Assembly: GCA_965242535.1 (NCBI GenBank)
Contig: OZ251458.1
Location: 2,976,001 to 3,040,000, forward strand
Source: VXRD01 sp965242535
GTDB lineage: Bacteria; Latescibacterota; UBA2968
Length of the DNA stretch: 64,000 bases
Reading direction: 5' to 3'
The position numbers and the translations under genes were made by a program. Numbering within the stretch: position 1 is the first letter of the stretch; each line of letters begins with the position of its first letter. Under the pieces are notes generated by a model, which ran no database searches, had not been told where the DNA came from, and worked only from the letters and a program-made list of their open reading frames with translations. This document shows, in pieces, positions 42,091 to 52,536 of the stretch.

Positions 42091-44556
42091 TCACATCCCT
42101 AGCATATACGAAACCTTGACCAGAGCGGCGCGATTTCTTTCGGCCCAGGCACCGCTTAAATCGAGGTCTGGATCGCGGGCATAGCCCTGATCGAACACCA
42201 CGTAAATATCGCTGCCGGGGCGGAAGCGGTAGTTGAGCAAAATATTCACATTGGCCTGCTCGCTGTCGTTATTCCACTGCGCGAACAGCTTCACGTAAAA
42301 ATCCGTGGAAAACGAATAGATCAACCGGTTGCTCAACACCTGGATATTGAAATTGCCCTCGGGCAGGCGCATCCAGTTGACCTCGTAATCGGTTTCGATA
42401 GACAGGCGGCCCGAGGGCCGATAGCTGTTTTCGAGCGCGAACTTGTATCGCTTGCCCGTGTAATACGAGCCAACCTCCAAATCGAACTCCGGGCGGATTT
42501 TCCGCGAGCGGCTCGGAAAGGGCCCGGTTCTGAATTTCGTGAACCGATAAGTGCCGTGCGGGATGATCACGTCGGGTCGCTTTTTGGAGGGCTTGAACGT
42601 GCGCTCGACCACGTCGTGCGTTTGCGTCACCTCGACGCGGTACCAGTCGCCGGTATTGAAGCGCGTGTAAGTGGACCACTGCACGTCCCAAAATTTGACC
42701 GCGTTATCCCGGTCCGTAATGAGCCGCAGCCGAGGCCCGGTCGAAACGTAGCGGATGTGCTCCCATGCAAAGGGAATCCGCGCCCTGAAAGACGACTCGT
42801 AGCGACGCAGGCCCGGCAGGCCCGTGCGGCGATTGACAAACCCGGCTCGGGGCTGAAAATCGGCTTCGATGTCGATCACCTTCGCAGAGCCCGAATACAC
42901 GCTGCCCGTATAAGTGGTCTGGAAAAATGTCGCGCCGCCGGTTTCCCCCGCGTCTTCCACATTCCGTTTCGCGCCCCATGTGCGCGCGTAAAACCCCTGA
43001 AAATTTAGGGCATTGGACGGGGAAAAACTGAAATCCACCCCGGCCGCGCGATTGTAATTGCCCCACCCTGAACCGGGCACGCGGGTTTGCTCGTTCACAA
43101 AAATCGCGCCGACATTGGATCGCGCCAGCACATCGCGCTTCACGCGCAACACGGAAAAATTGCTGCGCTCGACCCGCGTGCTATCTGCCAAAAGCGCGGC
43201 ATCGGTCAGCACATTCAACGCGCCGATGCTCGTCTTGCCGGCTTTGCCCGCCAGTTTGCTGCCCAAGAGAATCGGCACGGGTTGCTTGTCTTCCAGGCCG
43301 ATGCGCCTGCTGTAAAACAAAATCGTGGGGGGGCGGCTGTCTCCGCCGCGGCGCGTGGCGGCCTCGCCGAAGTCGAACAGGCTGGAGCCTTCGAGGAAAA
43401 ACTCGCGCTTCTCCGGGAAAAACTGCGAGAACTGCGTCAAGTTCACCTGCTCTTGATCGCCCTCGACCTGGGCAAAATCCGTGTTGTAGGACAAGTCGAG
43501 CATCATATTGGGCGTTAGGCCATAGCGCGCATCCACGCCCGCTTCAAAGGACAGTTGCGCGCCCGGGTCAGGCGCCTTCAAATCCCTCAACGCACCGGGC
43601 AACAGATAGGGTTTGACCTGCAACACGCGCTTGGTCTTCAACGCGGTCAGGCCGCGCAGTTCCGCGAGATCAGACGTGCGATAGCGCTGCGTTGGGGTCG
43701 TGGATCGCCGCCCCACCATCAGGGCCGCGGACTCGGCTTTGCGGGCGATGAACCGCGCCAAGTTGATGCCCCACACCGCGTCTGCCTCGTCCTTAAACCG
43801 CAGTTGGTCAAATGGAATCGCCACCTCTACGGACCAGCCCTCGTCGTGCCGTTGGCCCTTGGCCTCCCAGATGCAATCCCAGTCATCGTTGTACGTGCGG
43901 CCTTCTTGGGACAGGATGAGATCGCGTTTCGCCCCCAGCGGATTGACGAAAAAGAAGGCCCCGGTCTGCCGGTCGTTGTACGTGTCCAAAAGAATCTGCA
44001 CGTTGTCGTCGCCCCACACCTCTGAATCTCGGCGCATGTTGTTCGCCACGATCTTTTGCGGATCGGAATCGTAACACGCGAATCCGAAATAGATTTTCTC
44101 CTGGTCGTAAATAATGCGGGCGATGGTGCGTTCCGTGCTCGGCACCCAGTACCCCGGATCGCGCTGCACAAAGCCCTCGATGGGCTTGGCCCGTTGCCAC
44201 GCCGCGTCGTCTAAGTGCCCGTCCATTTTGGGGCCTTCGTCCACGCGAACCGCGTACACCGCGCGCGGCGCGCCATCGGAGGTCGGGACGGCGAGCATGC
44301 GAATCCGATCCGACACTTTCACGGGCGAGCCGTTTTCCATGACCACGCGGGCCACGAGCACATCGCCGTCGAGCTTTTTGATCACCTGAAGCGTCGCGCC
44401 GTCCTCATCGACCTGCAACTGGCTGCCCAAAGTCGCATCGCCGTTCAACCCCGCCACATAGGCCAGATCGCCCGCGATTTCCTTCACCACGCCTTGGCCC
44501 ATCGCCTGCGCGCAAAGCCCTGCAAGGATAAAAATCACAAGCCAAAATCCGATCAT
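42091..44556 (-). CDS. DUF5916 outer-membrane protein with N-terminal CBM9-like domain
   Basis: An 821-residue exported protein. ATG 44556 is eight bases from AGGAG and begins a signal peptide (IGFWLVIFILAGLCAQAMG). A short domain (about 25-90) is followed by a carbohydrate-binding family 9-like domain (about 100-290) with YAVRVDEGPKMDGHLDDAAW, DNVQILLDTYNDRQ and GWSVEVAIPFDQLRF. The rest is the DUF5916 beta-barrel: NFSVLRVKRDVLARSNVGAI, PEKREFFLEGSSLFDFG and a C-terminal strand ending VKVSYMLGM. Barrel proteins of this group sit in the outer membrane of Bacteroidota and relatives; their cargo is unknown. Eleven bases separate it from the upstream isomerase gene, so they form one operon. Confidence 0.87.
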   Translation of the reverse strand: MIGFWLVIFILAGLCAQAMGQGVVKEIAGDLAYVAGLNGDATLGSQLQVDEDGATLQVIKKLDGDVLVARVVMENGSPVKVSDRIRMLAVPTSDGAPRAVYAVRVDEGPKMDGHLDDAAWQRAKPIEGFVQRDPGYWVPSTERTIARIIYDQEKIYFGFACYDSDPQKIVANNMRRDSEVWGDDNVQILLDTYNDRQTGAFFFVNPLGAKRDLILSQEGRTYNDDWDCIWEAKGQRHDEGWSVEVAIPFDQLRFKDEADAVWGINLARFIARKAESAALMVGRRSTTPTQRYRTSDLAELRGLTALKTKRVLQVKPYLLPGALRDLKAPDPGAQLSFEAGVDARYGLTPNMMLDLSYNTDFAQVEGDQEQVNLTQFSQFFPEKREFFLEGSSLFDFGEAATRRGGDSRPPTILFYSRRIGLEDKQPVPILLGSKLAGKAGKTSIGALNVLTDAALLADSTRVERSNFSVLRVKRDVLARSNVGAIFVNEQTRVPGSGWGNYNRAAGVDFSFSPSNALNFQGFYARTWGAKRNVEDAGETGGATFFQTTYTGSVYSGSAKVIDIEADFQPRAGFVNRRTGLPGLRRYESSFRARIPFAWEHIRYVSTGPRLRLITDRDNAVKFWDVQWSTYTRFNTGDWYRVEVTQTHDVVERTFKPSKKRPDVIIPHGTYRFTKFRTGPFPSRSRKIRPEFDLEVGSYYTGKRYKFALENSYRPSGRLSIETDYEVNWMRLPEGNFNIQVLSNRLIYSFSTDFYVKLFAQWNNDSEQANVNILLNYRFRPGSDIYVVFDQGYARDPDLDLSGAWAERNRAALVKVSYMLGM

Positions 44557-44567
44557 GCCCATCGCTC

Positions 44568-45431
44568 CTATTCGCCAAAAATGGCTTTGAATGTCGCCAC
44601 GCTCGCCCAAAACCCATCTTCGTACGCGCCACCTGTGGGCCGATACACGCTCTCGTAGGAAATGGCCCCCGCGTACCCATCGCGGCGCAGCGCGTTTGCT
44701 ATCGGCTCCAAATACGGCGCGACATCGCCCTCGCCCAAAGGGCAGAACCCCACGGTCGCGCGCGCGATGTCGATTTTCGCGTCTTTGACGTGGATATGGC
44801 CGATGCAATCCCGAATCGCACCGTACGCATCCGGGAACGGCACATCCGCGCAATACATGGTATTGGGAATATCCCACAGCAATTTGAGATGGGCGCTGCC
44901 CAATTCATCGATCAGCTTTCGCCCGAGAAAGCCCGACGTGACCATGGCGTTGTTCCCGGTTTCGACGACCAGGGTCACGCCTTCCTCCTCGGCGATTTGC
45001 ACGGGCACGGCCATCGACCTCACCAGTTTGTCCCACGCCCCCGAAGTCACAATCCACTCCTCGGCGCCGTTATACCCAAACAGGATCATTTCCTTCCGGC
45101 AACTCATAATCCTGACCAGATCCGTCCCCATGGTCTTTGCGAGGCCAATGCACCGCCGCAGGCCCGCCACCTGTTCTTCGAACGCCGCGTCTCCGACTTC
45201 GGTTTGCAACACGGGCAGGCCGGCGAAATTGTGCCGCGAGATGCACGACACTTCCATATCGCGCTCGGCCACCAACGCCTTCATGTGCGCGACTTGCGCG
45301 GCATTGTGGTCGCCCACTTCGCGGTCCCAAACGAATTGGAGTTCGGGATACCGCAACCCGCACGCCGCCATCGCGTCCAAAGCGCGTTCCAAATCCCTGC
45401 TGATGCCGTCTGTGATTACGCCGAGTTTCAT
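44568..45431 (-). CDS. Sugar phosphate isomerase/epimerase (xylose isomerase-like TIM barrel)
   Basis: A 287-residue AP-endonuclease-2-type TIM barrel. Landmarks are LGVITDGISRDLERALDAMA at the start, CISRHNFAGLPV, the metal Glu in LVVETGNNAMVTSG (about 163), LLWDIPNTMYCADVPFPDAY (His replaced, Asp near 196), IGHIHVKDAK with the metal His (about 219) and a final Glu in AISYESVYRP. This set fits IolE/IolI- or hydroxypyruvate isomerase-like enzymes acting on keto-sugars. No strong ribosome site precedes ATG 45431. It starts the two-gene operon with the DUF5916 barrel and is divergent from a Gfo/Idh oxidoreductase, a common catabolic pairing. Confidence 0.85.
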   Translation of the reverse strand: MKLGVITDGISRDLERALDAMAACGLRYPELQFVWDREVGDHNAAQVAHMKALVAERDMEVSCISRHNFAGLPVLQTEVGDAAFEEQVAGLRRCIGLAKTMGTDLVRIMSCRKEMILFGYNGAEEWIVTSGAWDKLVRSMAVPVQIAEEEGVTLVVETGNNAMVTSGFLGRKLIDELGSAHLKLLWDIPNTMYCADVPFPDAYGAIRDCIGHIHVKDAKIDIARATVGFCPLGEGDVAPYLEPIANALRRDGYAGAISYESVYRPTGGAYEDGFWASVATFKAIFGE

Positions 45432-45641
45432 AAGAGTGGTTGGGTTGGTGGTTTGAACTGCGAAAGACGCCTCGCACGCGCCCTTGCTCAAGCCCCTTTG
45501 TCCATGTATGAATAGCCCCTTTTTCCCAAATGTCAAGGTACTCCGCAGATGGATGGTTTTTTGCTTGTTCGCAAAAATGCCACGCATTAGATTGAGCCGC
45601 GTTTGAGAAACCGAGCCGTATCTTTTCGATAGGAGGATGTC

Positions 45642-46700
45642 ATGGCAAAAGAACTGGGATTTGGCGTTGTCGGACTGGGGATGGGCAAGCACCATTGTCG
45701 GTCTGTCACAGAGGCCGCGGGCGCGAAGTTGGTGGCGGTGTGCGATGTGGATGAAGATCGTTTGGGGCCGGTGGCCGAGCAATACGGGTGCAAGGCGTAC
45801 GCGAGTTACGAAGAGATGCTTCAGGACGATGACGTGCAGGTCGTCAACATTTGCGTGGAATCGGGCAAGCACGCCGCGCTGGGGATTCAGGCCGCCGATG
45901 CGGGCAAGCACATGATCGTGGAGAAGCCCGCGGATATCGCGCCCGAGCGCGTGGATCAACTCATCGGCGCGGTGAAGGACGCCGGCGTCAAGGTCGGGTG
46001 TATTTTTCAGGCGCGGCTGGATCCCTTGAACAAGCGCATCAAAGCGGCGATAGACAGCGGCAAGTTGGGCAAACTGATCGGCGTTCATGGGCATTTGCCA
46101 TGGTATCGCGCACAGAGCTATTATCAGGGCGCGCACGGCTCGTGGAAGGGAACGTGGGATCTCGACGGCGGCGGCTCGTTGATGAATCAGGGGGTGCATA
46201 CCGTCGATTTGATCCAGTGGCTCGCAGGCGGCGTCGCGTCTGTGATGGGCATGTTCGGCGTCTTTGGGCACGACATCGAAGCCGAGGATCAAACCGTGGC
46301 GTTGTTCAAATTCAAAAATGGCGCCATCGGCACGATTTATACGACGACCTGTTGCTACCCCGGCCTGCCCCAACTGGTGACGCTTTACGGCGCGAACGGG
46401 TCCATTATGAAAGATGCGTCCAAGTTGATCGCATGGAAAATTCAGGGCGAGAACGAAGCCGCAGAAGAAGCGGAGATGCTCGGCCTGTACGGCAGTCGGG
46501 AAGACAAACAGAAAAACATCTCCGCCGACCCGATGGCGGTCAGTTCAGACGGACACACATTGATCATTGCGGACTTGATCGCGGCCATCGACGAAGACCG
46601 CGATCCGATGATCGGCCTCGAAAGCGCGCGCCACGCCGTGGAAATCATCAATGCGGTGTTTGAATCGGGGCGCACGGGGCGAGAAGTCGAGGTGGGATAA
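45642..46700 (+). CDS. Gfo/Idh/MocA family NAD(P)-dependent oxidoreductase
   Basis: A 352-residue sugar/inositol-type dehydrogenase. AGGAGG precedes ATG 45642. The Rossmann motif is GVVGLGMGKHH (about residues 8-18), the NAD-pocket Asp is in VAVCDVDED (about 35), and the family's conserved EKP is MIVEKPADI (about 91-99) with the catalytic Lys. The C-terminal domain has DLDGGGSLMNQGVHTVDLIQ, with the GxHxxD catalytic His and Asp (about 186-191). Divergent from the isomerase/epimerase gene, with which it may share a sugar or cyclitol degradation route. Substrate not determined. Confidence 0.92.
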   Translation: MAKELGFGVVGLGMGKHHCRSVTEAAGAKLVAVCDVDEDRLGPVAEQYGCKAYASYEEMLQDDDVQVVNICVESGKHAALGIQAADAGKHMIVEKPADIAPERVDQLIGAVKDAGVKVGCIFQARLDPLNKRIKAAIDSGKLGKLIGVHGHLPWYRAQSYYQGAHGSWKGTWDLDGGGSLMNQGVHTVDLIQWLAGGVASVMGMFGVFGHDIEAEDQTVALFKFKNGAIGTIYTTTCCYPGLPQLVTLYGANGSIMKDASKLIAWKIQGENEAAEEAEMLGLYGSREDKQKNISADPMAVSSDGHTLIIADLIAAIDEDRDPMIGLESARHAVEIINAVFESGRTGREVEVG

Positions 46701-46833
46701 GCGGGACGAATCTCAGCGGTTTGACGAGCGCGAGGATGCCCAGTAATCCAGAGATTCTATGCCGATAATTTTCGATGTTTGGTCAATTCCAAATTCAAAC
46801 TCGACAAGGGCACGGCGTAACCCTTTTCGACCT

Positions 46834-49800
46834 TTACAGGTCCGACCGCTTGGCCTTCCGACCCGTTTCACCGCCCGCCAATACCGCTTTCAAAAACCGC
46901 CCGGTGTGCGAGGCGGTGACAGCGGCCACCTCTTCGGGCGTGCCGCAAGCGATGAGGTCCCCGCCATTTTCCCCGCCCTCCGGCCCCAGATTGATCACCC
47001 AATCCGCGGTCTTGATCACGTCCAAATTGTGCTCGATCACGATGGCCGTATTGCCCGCATCTACGAGCCGGTTGAGCACGTCGAGCAATTTTTGGATATC
47101 GGCAAAATGCAAGCCCGTGGTCGGTTCGTCCAACAGATACACGGTCCGCCCCGTATTGGGCCGGGCCAATTCGCGCGCGAGTTTCACGCGCTGCGCCTCG
47201 CCCCCGGAAAGCGTGGTCGACGCCTGCCCCAGTTTGAGATAGCCCAAGCCCACGTCAAAAAGCGTTTGCAGCGCCCGCGCAATGCCGGGCACCGGGGCAA
47301 AGTGCGCGAGGGCCTCGCCCACGCTCATCGCCAACACGTCGGCGATCGACGCGCCTTTGTACGTCGCGGCGAGGACATCGCGGTTGTAGCGTTTGCCACC
47401 ACAGCTTTCGCAGGGCACCCACACATCGGGCAAGAAGTGCATCTCGATGCAGCGCGCGCCCAACCCCGCGCATCCATCGCACCGCCCGCGCTTGTGGTTA
47501 AAACTAAAGTGCCCGGCCAAAAACCCGCGCACTTGGGCATCCGGCAAGCTGGCGTACAACTGGCGAATTTTGTCGAACACCTTGACATAGGTCGCCGGGT
47601 TGCTGCGCGGCGAATGCCCGATCGGGGTCTGGTCGATGTCGATCACCTTATCGACCCACTCCAACCCCATCACATCGTCGTGTTCCCCCCACGCGGCCCG
47701 CGCCTTGTTCACGCGGGCCGCGAGCGCGCCGAACAGCACGTCGTTGACGAGCGAACTCTTGCCCGAACCCGATACTCCGGTCACGCACGTCAACGTGCCC
47801 AAGGGAAACGCCACATCCACATTTTTCAAATTGTTGTGCCGCGCGCCCCGGACGCACAGCGCGTCTTTATCGGGATCGCGCCGCGTTTCGGGCACCTCGA
47901 TCTGCAACGCGCCGGACAGGTAACGCGCCGTCAAGGACCCATTGTCGCTGTGCAAGGCGTGCGGAGCACCCGCCGCTACGACGCGGCCGCCTTCGATCCC
48001 CGCGCCTGGGCCAAAATCCAAGATGTGATCCGCCTCGTTCAAGGTCTCGCGGTCGTGTTCGACAACGAGCAGGGAATTGCCCAAATCGCGCAGCCGCGCC
48101 AACGCGGCCAACAACCGCCTGTTGTCGCGCTGGTGCAAGCCAATGGTCGGTTCGTCGAGCACGTAGAGCACACCGGTCAGCCCGGAGCCGATCTGACTCG
48201 CCAGGCGAATGCGCTGCGCCTCGCCGCCGGACAAGGTGGGGGCGCGCCGCCCCAAATTCAAATAGCCCAAGCCCACCTCGTGGAGAAAGCGCGCCCGGCT
48301 TTGAAGCTCGGACAACACCTCGCCTGCGGCCTCGCGCGCCTGCCCGGTCAGTGCCATCGCGTCGAACCACGCGCGCACATCCGCTATCGGCATCGCCGCC
48401 ACCTCTGGCATGGTCTTGCCAAAGAGCCGAACCGCCGCGCTTTCCGGCCTGAGACGCGATCCTCGGCAGGACGGGCACGGCACATCTTGGATCAATTCGC
48501 CCATCAACCGGCGGAACCGCGGCGCTTGGCGCACCAGCGCGTCAAGGGTTGGAAACAATCCCCGAAATTGGAACGAAATCGCCCCCGGGCCTTTCAACCA
48601 CTGCTCGCCCAACCCGTACAAAATCGCGTGTTGCCCCTCCTTCGAGATGCGCGCAAACGGCGTATCGAGATCGAAGCCCGCGGCCTCGCCCACCGCAGAG
48701 AGCATGCAACCGAGTGCCGAGTTCGCCTCCACCTTTCCCCACGCGAGCACCGCGCCTTGGGCCATGGACTTGTGGACGTCGGGAATCAGCGTGTGGATGC
48801 CCATGCCGCGCTGCGTGCCGAGCCCCTCGCACGACAGACACCAGCCTTCATAACTGTTGAACGACATCCTTTGCGGGGTGATCGCCTCGAAACCGCGGCC
48901 GCAGGATGGACACGAGAGATGCTGGCTAAAGCGCGTCTCTTCGTCGTCATCGGGCGAGGCGACGATCAAAACGCCCCCGGAAATAGCCAACGCGCGCTCT
49001 GCTGATTCCGCGATGCGCTTGCGATTCTTCTCATCCCCGACCACGCGATCCACCAAAATTTCGACTCGATGCGACTGCCGGTAATCGATCTCCGGCGGCG
49101 TTGCCAAGTCGAAAACTCGGCCATCGAGCCTGCCGCGCAAATACCCATCCCTGCGGAAGCGGTGGAACAAACTGGCGTAATCTTCCCCCTTGCCGAGGTC
49201 CACGGGCGCGAGCAAGTACAAGCGGCGCCCCATTTTCAGCACGCGATCCGCGATTTCCGCTACGGCTTGGCTGCCGGCCTTTGCGTCGCAATCCGGGCAA
49301 TACACCTCGCCCAACAGCGCGTACAACGCGCGCAGATAATCGTACACCTCGGTCACCGTGCCCACGGTCGAGCGCGGGTTTTTGCTCGCGGCCTTTTGCT
49401 CGATGGCGATGGCGGGCGACAAGCCCAACACGCGATCCACCTTGGGCTTGGGCATCCGCCCCAAAAATTGCCGCGCGTACGCGGACAGGGATTCCACGTA
49501 TCGCCGCTGCCCCTCGGCGTAAATCGTATCGAGTGCCAGCGAGGATTTGCCCGAACCGGACACCCCGGAAATCGCGGTCATTTTCTCGCGCGGAATGGAC
49601 ACATCCACGTCTTGCAAATTGTTCTCCCGCGCGCCCCAAACGTCGATCGTGCGAACCCGGCCGTGCGCCTGTGCTCGGGCCTCCTCGTCCGCGGCCGCAG
49701 GCGTTCTCGCCAATGCCTCGCCGAGTGCGCGCCCGGTGTGCGACGCGACGGACGCGGCCAGGTGTTCAGGCGTGCCCACGCCGAGCACGCGCCCGCCCGC

Positions 49801-52518
49801 TTCCCCGCCTTCCGGCCCCAGGTCGATCACCCAGTCCGCGGTTTTGACCACGTCCAAATTGTGTTCGATCACCACCACCGAATTGCCCATATCCACCAAT
49901 TTGTGCAACACGTCCAACAGATTTTGAATGTCGGCAAAGTGCAGGCCCGTGGTCGGCTCGTCCAAAATGTACAGGGTTTTGCCCGTGCTCTTGCGGCACA
50001 ATTCCCTCGACAACTTGACCCGTTGGGCCTCGCCGCCGGACAGGGTGGGCGCGGGTTGCCCCAAGCGCGTGTACCCCATCCCCACGTCGACGAGGGTTTG
50101 CAACACGCGGCGAATGCCGGGGATCGCTGCGAAAAACGCATGGGCTTCCGAGACTTCCATCGCCAGCACATCGGCGATCGACGCGCCCTTGTAACGCACG
50201 TCCAAGGTCTCGCGATTAAAACGCCGTCCCTCGCACACCGGGCACGTCACCCACACATCCGCCAAAAAATCCATCTCGACCAACTGCGCGCCATTGCCCC
50301 TACAAGCTTCGCACCGCCCGCCCTTCACATTGAAGCTGAAACGCCCGGGCGCGTAGCCGCGGACCTTGGACTCGGGCAACTCGGCGAACAACTTGCGAAT
50401 CGGGTCAAACGCCCCCGTATAGGTCGCCGCATTGCTGCGCGGCGTGCGCCCGATGGGCTGCTGGTCGATCTCGATGACCTTGTCGAGTCGATCGATGCCC
50501 TCGATGCAGCGGTGCGCGCCGATTTCCGTCTCTGCGCGATTCAACGCACGCGCCAGGGCCGGATGGAGAATGTCCGCGATCAGCGATGATTTGCCCGATC
50601 CCGATACCCCCGTGACGCAGGTGAACGCGCCGAGGGGGATTTTTACGTCGATATTTTTGAGGTTGTTTTGACGCGCCCCCCGAATCCAGATCCCGCGCTC
50701 CGACACCGCCCGCCTTTGCGGGATGTCGATTTTCGCTTTTCCCGAAAGGTACGCCCCGGTCGCCGAGTGCTTTCGCCGCGCCACCTGTTTCCAAGAGCCC
50801 TCGGCGACCACGCGGCCGCCCGTATGCCCCGCGCCAGGGCCAAAATCCACCACGCGATCCGCGCGGCGCATCGCGTCTTCGTCGTGTTCCACGACGATCA
50901 CGGTGTTGCCCACATCCCGCAGGCGGCACAAGGCGTCGAGCAATCGACGGTTGTCGCGGTGGTGCAGGCCGATCGACGGCTCGTCCAACACGTACGTGAC
51001 CCCGACCAGCCCGGAGCCGATCTGACTCGCCAGGCGAATGCGCTGTGCCTCGCCGCCGGACAAGGTGGGCGCCGCGCGATCCAGCGCGAGGTAATCCAAC
51101 CCCACGTCCAGCAGAAATTGCAACCGCCCGACGATTTCCTTCATCGCGTCTTCGGCGATGCGCGCCTGCACTTCGGTCAAGTTGAGCGACGCAAAAAAAG
51201 CGCGCGCCTCGGCGACGGTCATCGCCGCGACCTCGGGCAGGTTCTTGCCCTCGATCTCGACCGCGAGCGCTTCGGGCTTTAAGCGCACGCCGCGGCAGTC
51301 GGGGCACTCGCCCACGCGCATAAACGGCGCCAACCGCTTGCGGATCAAGGGGCTGCGCCCCTCGGCAAATTGCCGCTCCAGCGGGGGCAAAATGCCGCCG
51401 AACGAATCGCGGTGGCGTTTCACAGAGCCGTTGCTGCGCCGCCATTCAAACGCCATCTCGCCTTCGATGCCGTATAACAACGCCCGCCGTCCCTCGCGCG
51501 AAATGCGTTTCCAGGGCGTGTCCAATGTCGCGCCATAACGCTTCAAAACGCCCGCGTAATAGTGGTTTTTCCACCGGTTTTTGGGGATGCCCAGCGGCGC
51601 GATAGCCCCCTTGAGCACGGACAATGCGGGATCGGGGATGACTTTTTTGAGATCCATCGCCACGCGCGTGCCCAAACCGCGACAGCCGGGGCACATGCCC
51701 TGTGGGCTGTTAAACGAAAACAGTTGCGGCGCGGGCTCCTGCGCGCTGCGCCCGCATTTGGGGCACGAAAAATGCGTGCTAAACAGAATGTCGTCCCCGC
51801 CTTCGGGGCTGGCGATCACCGCGCCCTTGCCCATCGCGAGGCCGGCATCCACGGCCTCGCCGATGCGCGCCCGCGCGTCTTCTTTGACGACGATTCGGTC
51901 GATCACCACCTCGATATCGTGCCGGATGTAGCGTTCCAATTTCGGGGCCTCGGTCAGCGCCACCACCTGCCCATCCACGCGCACGCGGATGTAGCCCTCC
52001 TTTTGCAAATTCTCAAACAGATCGCGGTATTCCCCTTTGCGGCCCTGCACGAGCGACGCCGAGATGTGAAGGCGCGTGCCCTCGCCCAATGCCATGATGC
52101 GATCCACGATGCCATCGCGCGTTTGCGCCCCGATCGGCGCGTGATCGTGGACGCAATGCGGCGTGCCCACCCGCGCGAACAACACGCGCAAGTAGTCGTA
52201 GATTTCCGTGATCGTGCCCACCGTTGAGCGGGGATTGCGCCCCGCGGTTTTTTGCTCGATGGAAATCGTCGGCGACAGGCCCGTGATCTGATCGACTTCG
52301 GGCTTTTCCATCTGCCCCAAAAATTGCCGCGCATACGCCGATAACGACTCGACATACCGCCGCTGCCCTTCGGCGTAAATCGTATCAAAAGCCATCGACG
52401 ACTTGCCCGAACCCGAAACCCCCGTAAAACAGATCAACGCATGTCGGGGCAACGTCAGGTCCACATTCTGCAAATTGTGAACCCGCGCCCCCTTCACGAC
52501 GATATTTTTCGTCTCCAT
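46834..52518 (-). CDS. uvrA: Double-length excinuclease ABC subunit A (two UvrA units in one chain)
   Basis: A 1,894-residue protein, about twice the usual 940. It recognises DNA damage for UvrB in nucleotide excision repair. The first UvrA covers about residues 1-935, the second about 955-1890. Each has two ABC ATPase modules, so GVSGSGKSS appears four times (near 33, 638, 984 and 1583) and the LSGGEAQR signature four times (near 486, 825, 1427 and 1768). Zinc-binding CxxC pairs are present in both units (for example FSCPKCGR and CPGCRGLG; LSCPSCGR and CLSCEGLG). The linker AAADEEARAQAHGRVRTIDV joins them. Both halves look intact, so a covalent pseudo-dimer replacing the normal UvrA2 dimer is possible. 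No uvrB or uvrC is nearby. Confidence 0.95.
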   Translation of the reverse strand: METKNIVVKGARVHNLQNVDLTLPRHALICFTGVSGSGKSSMAFDTIYAEGQRRYVESLSAYARQFLGQMEKPEVDQITGLSPTISIEQKTAGRNPRSTVGTITEIYDYLRVLFARVGTPHCVHDHAPIGAQTRDGIVDRIMALGEGTRLHISASLVQGRKGEYRDLFENLQKEGYIRVRVDGQVVALTEAPKLERYIRHDIEVVIDRIVVKEDARARIGEAVDAGLAMGKGAVIASPEGGDDILFSTHFSCPKCGRSAQEPAPQLFSFNSPQGMCPGCRGLGTRVAMDLKKVIPDPALSVLKGAIAPLGIPKNRWKNHYYAGVLKRYGATLDTPWKRISREGRRALLYGIEGEMAFEWRRSNGSVKRHRDSFGGILPPLERQFAEGRSPLIRKRLAPFMRVGECPDCRGVRLKPEALAVEIEGKNLPEVAAMTVAEARAFFASLNLTEVQARIAEDAMKEIVGRLQFLLDVGLDYLALDRAAPTLSGGEAQRIRLASQIGSGLVGVTYVLDEPSIGLHHRDNRRLLDALCRLRDVGNTVIVVEHDEDAMRRADRVVDFGPGAGHTGGRVVAEGSWKQVARRKHSATGAYLSGKAKIDIPQRRAVSERGIWIRGARQNNLKNIDVKIPLGAFTCVTGVSGSGKSSLIADILHPALARALNRAETEIGAHRCIEGIDRLDKVIEIDQQPIGRTPRSNAATYTGAFDPIRKLFAELPESKVRGYAPGRFSFNVKGGRCEACRGNGAQLVEMDFLADVWVTCPVCEGRRFNRETLDVRYKGASIADVLAMEVSEAHAFFAAIPGIRRVLQTLVDVGMGYTRLGQPAPTLSGGEAQRVKLSRELCRKSTGKTLYILDEPTTGLHFADIQNLLDVLHKLVDMGNSVVVIEHNLDVVKTADWVIDLGPEGGEAGGRVLGVGTPEHLAASVASHTGRALGEALARTPAAADEEARAQAHGRVRTIDVWGARENNLQDVDVSIPREKMTAISGVSGSGKSSLALDTIYAEGQRRYVESLSAYARQFLGRMPKPKVDRVLGLSPAIAIEQKAASKNPRSTVGTVTEVYDYLRALYALLGEVYCPDCDAKAGSQAVAEIADRVLKMGRRLYLLAPVDLGKGEDYASLFHRFRRDGYLRGRLDGRVFDLATPPEIDYRQSHRVEILVDRVVGDEKNRKRIAESAERALAISGGVLIVASPDDDEETRFSQHLSCPSCGRGFEAITPQRMSFNSYEGWCLSCEGLGTQRGMGIHTLIPDVHKSMAQGAVLAWGKVEANSALGCMLSAVGEAAGFDLDTPFARISKEGQHAILYGLGEQWLKGPGAISFQFRGLFPTLDALVRQAPRFRRLMGELIQDVPCPSCRGSRLRPESAAVRLFGKTMPEVAAMPIADVRAWFDAMALTGQAREAAGEVLSELQSRARFLHEVGLGYLNLGRRAPTLSGGEAQRIRLASQIGSGLTGVLYVLDEPTIGLHQRDNRRLLAALARLRDLGNSLLVVEHDRETLNEADHILDFGPGAGIEGGRVVAAGAPHALHSDNGSLTARYLSGALQIEVPETRRDPDKDALCVRGARHNNLKNVDVAFPLGTLTCVTGVSGSGKSSLVNDVLFGALAARVNKARAAWGEHDDVMGLEWVDKVIDIDQTPIGHSPRSNPATYVKVFDKIRQLYASLPDAQVRGFLAGHFSFNHKRGRCDGCAGLGARCIEMHFLPDVWVPCESCGGKRYNRDVLAATYKGASIADVLAMSVGEALAHFAPVPGIARALQTLFDVGLGYLKLGQASTTLSGGEAQRVKLARELARPNTGRTVYLLDEPTTGLHFADIQKLLDVLNRLVDAGNTAIVIEHNLDVIKTADWVINLGPEGGENGGDLIACGTPEEVAAVTASHTGRFLKAVLAGGETGRKAKRSDL

Positions 52519-52536
52519 TAAAAACCTCGAATCAAA

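Noticed and set aside
46701..46833. Short minus-strand reading GRKGLRRALVEFEFGIDQTS between the oxidoreductase and uvrA
   Set aside because: Too short and without start or ribosome site; it might be the end of a lost gene, but nothing supports a call.
46759..50589. Long plus-strand frames (748 and 506 codons) opposite uvrA
   Set aside because: They are antisense shadows of the GC-rich uvrA gene; the predicted proteins are His/Arg/Gln-rich without domains, and uvrA on the other strand is unambiguous.
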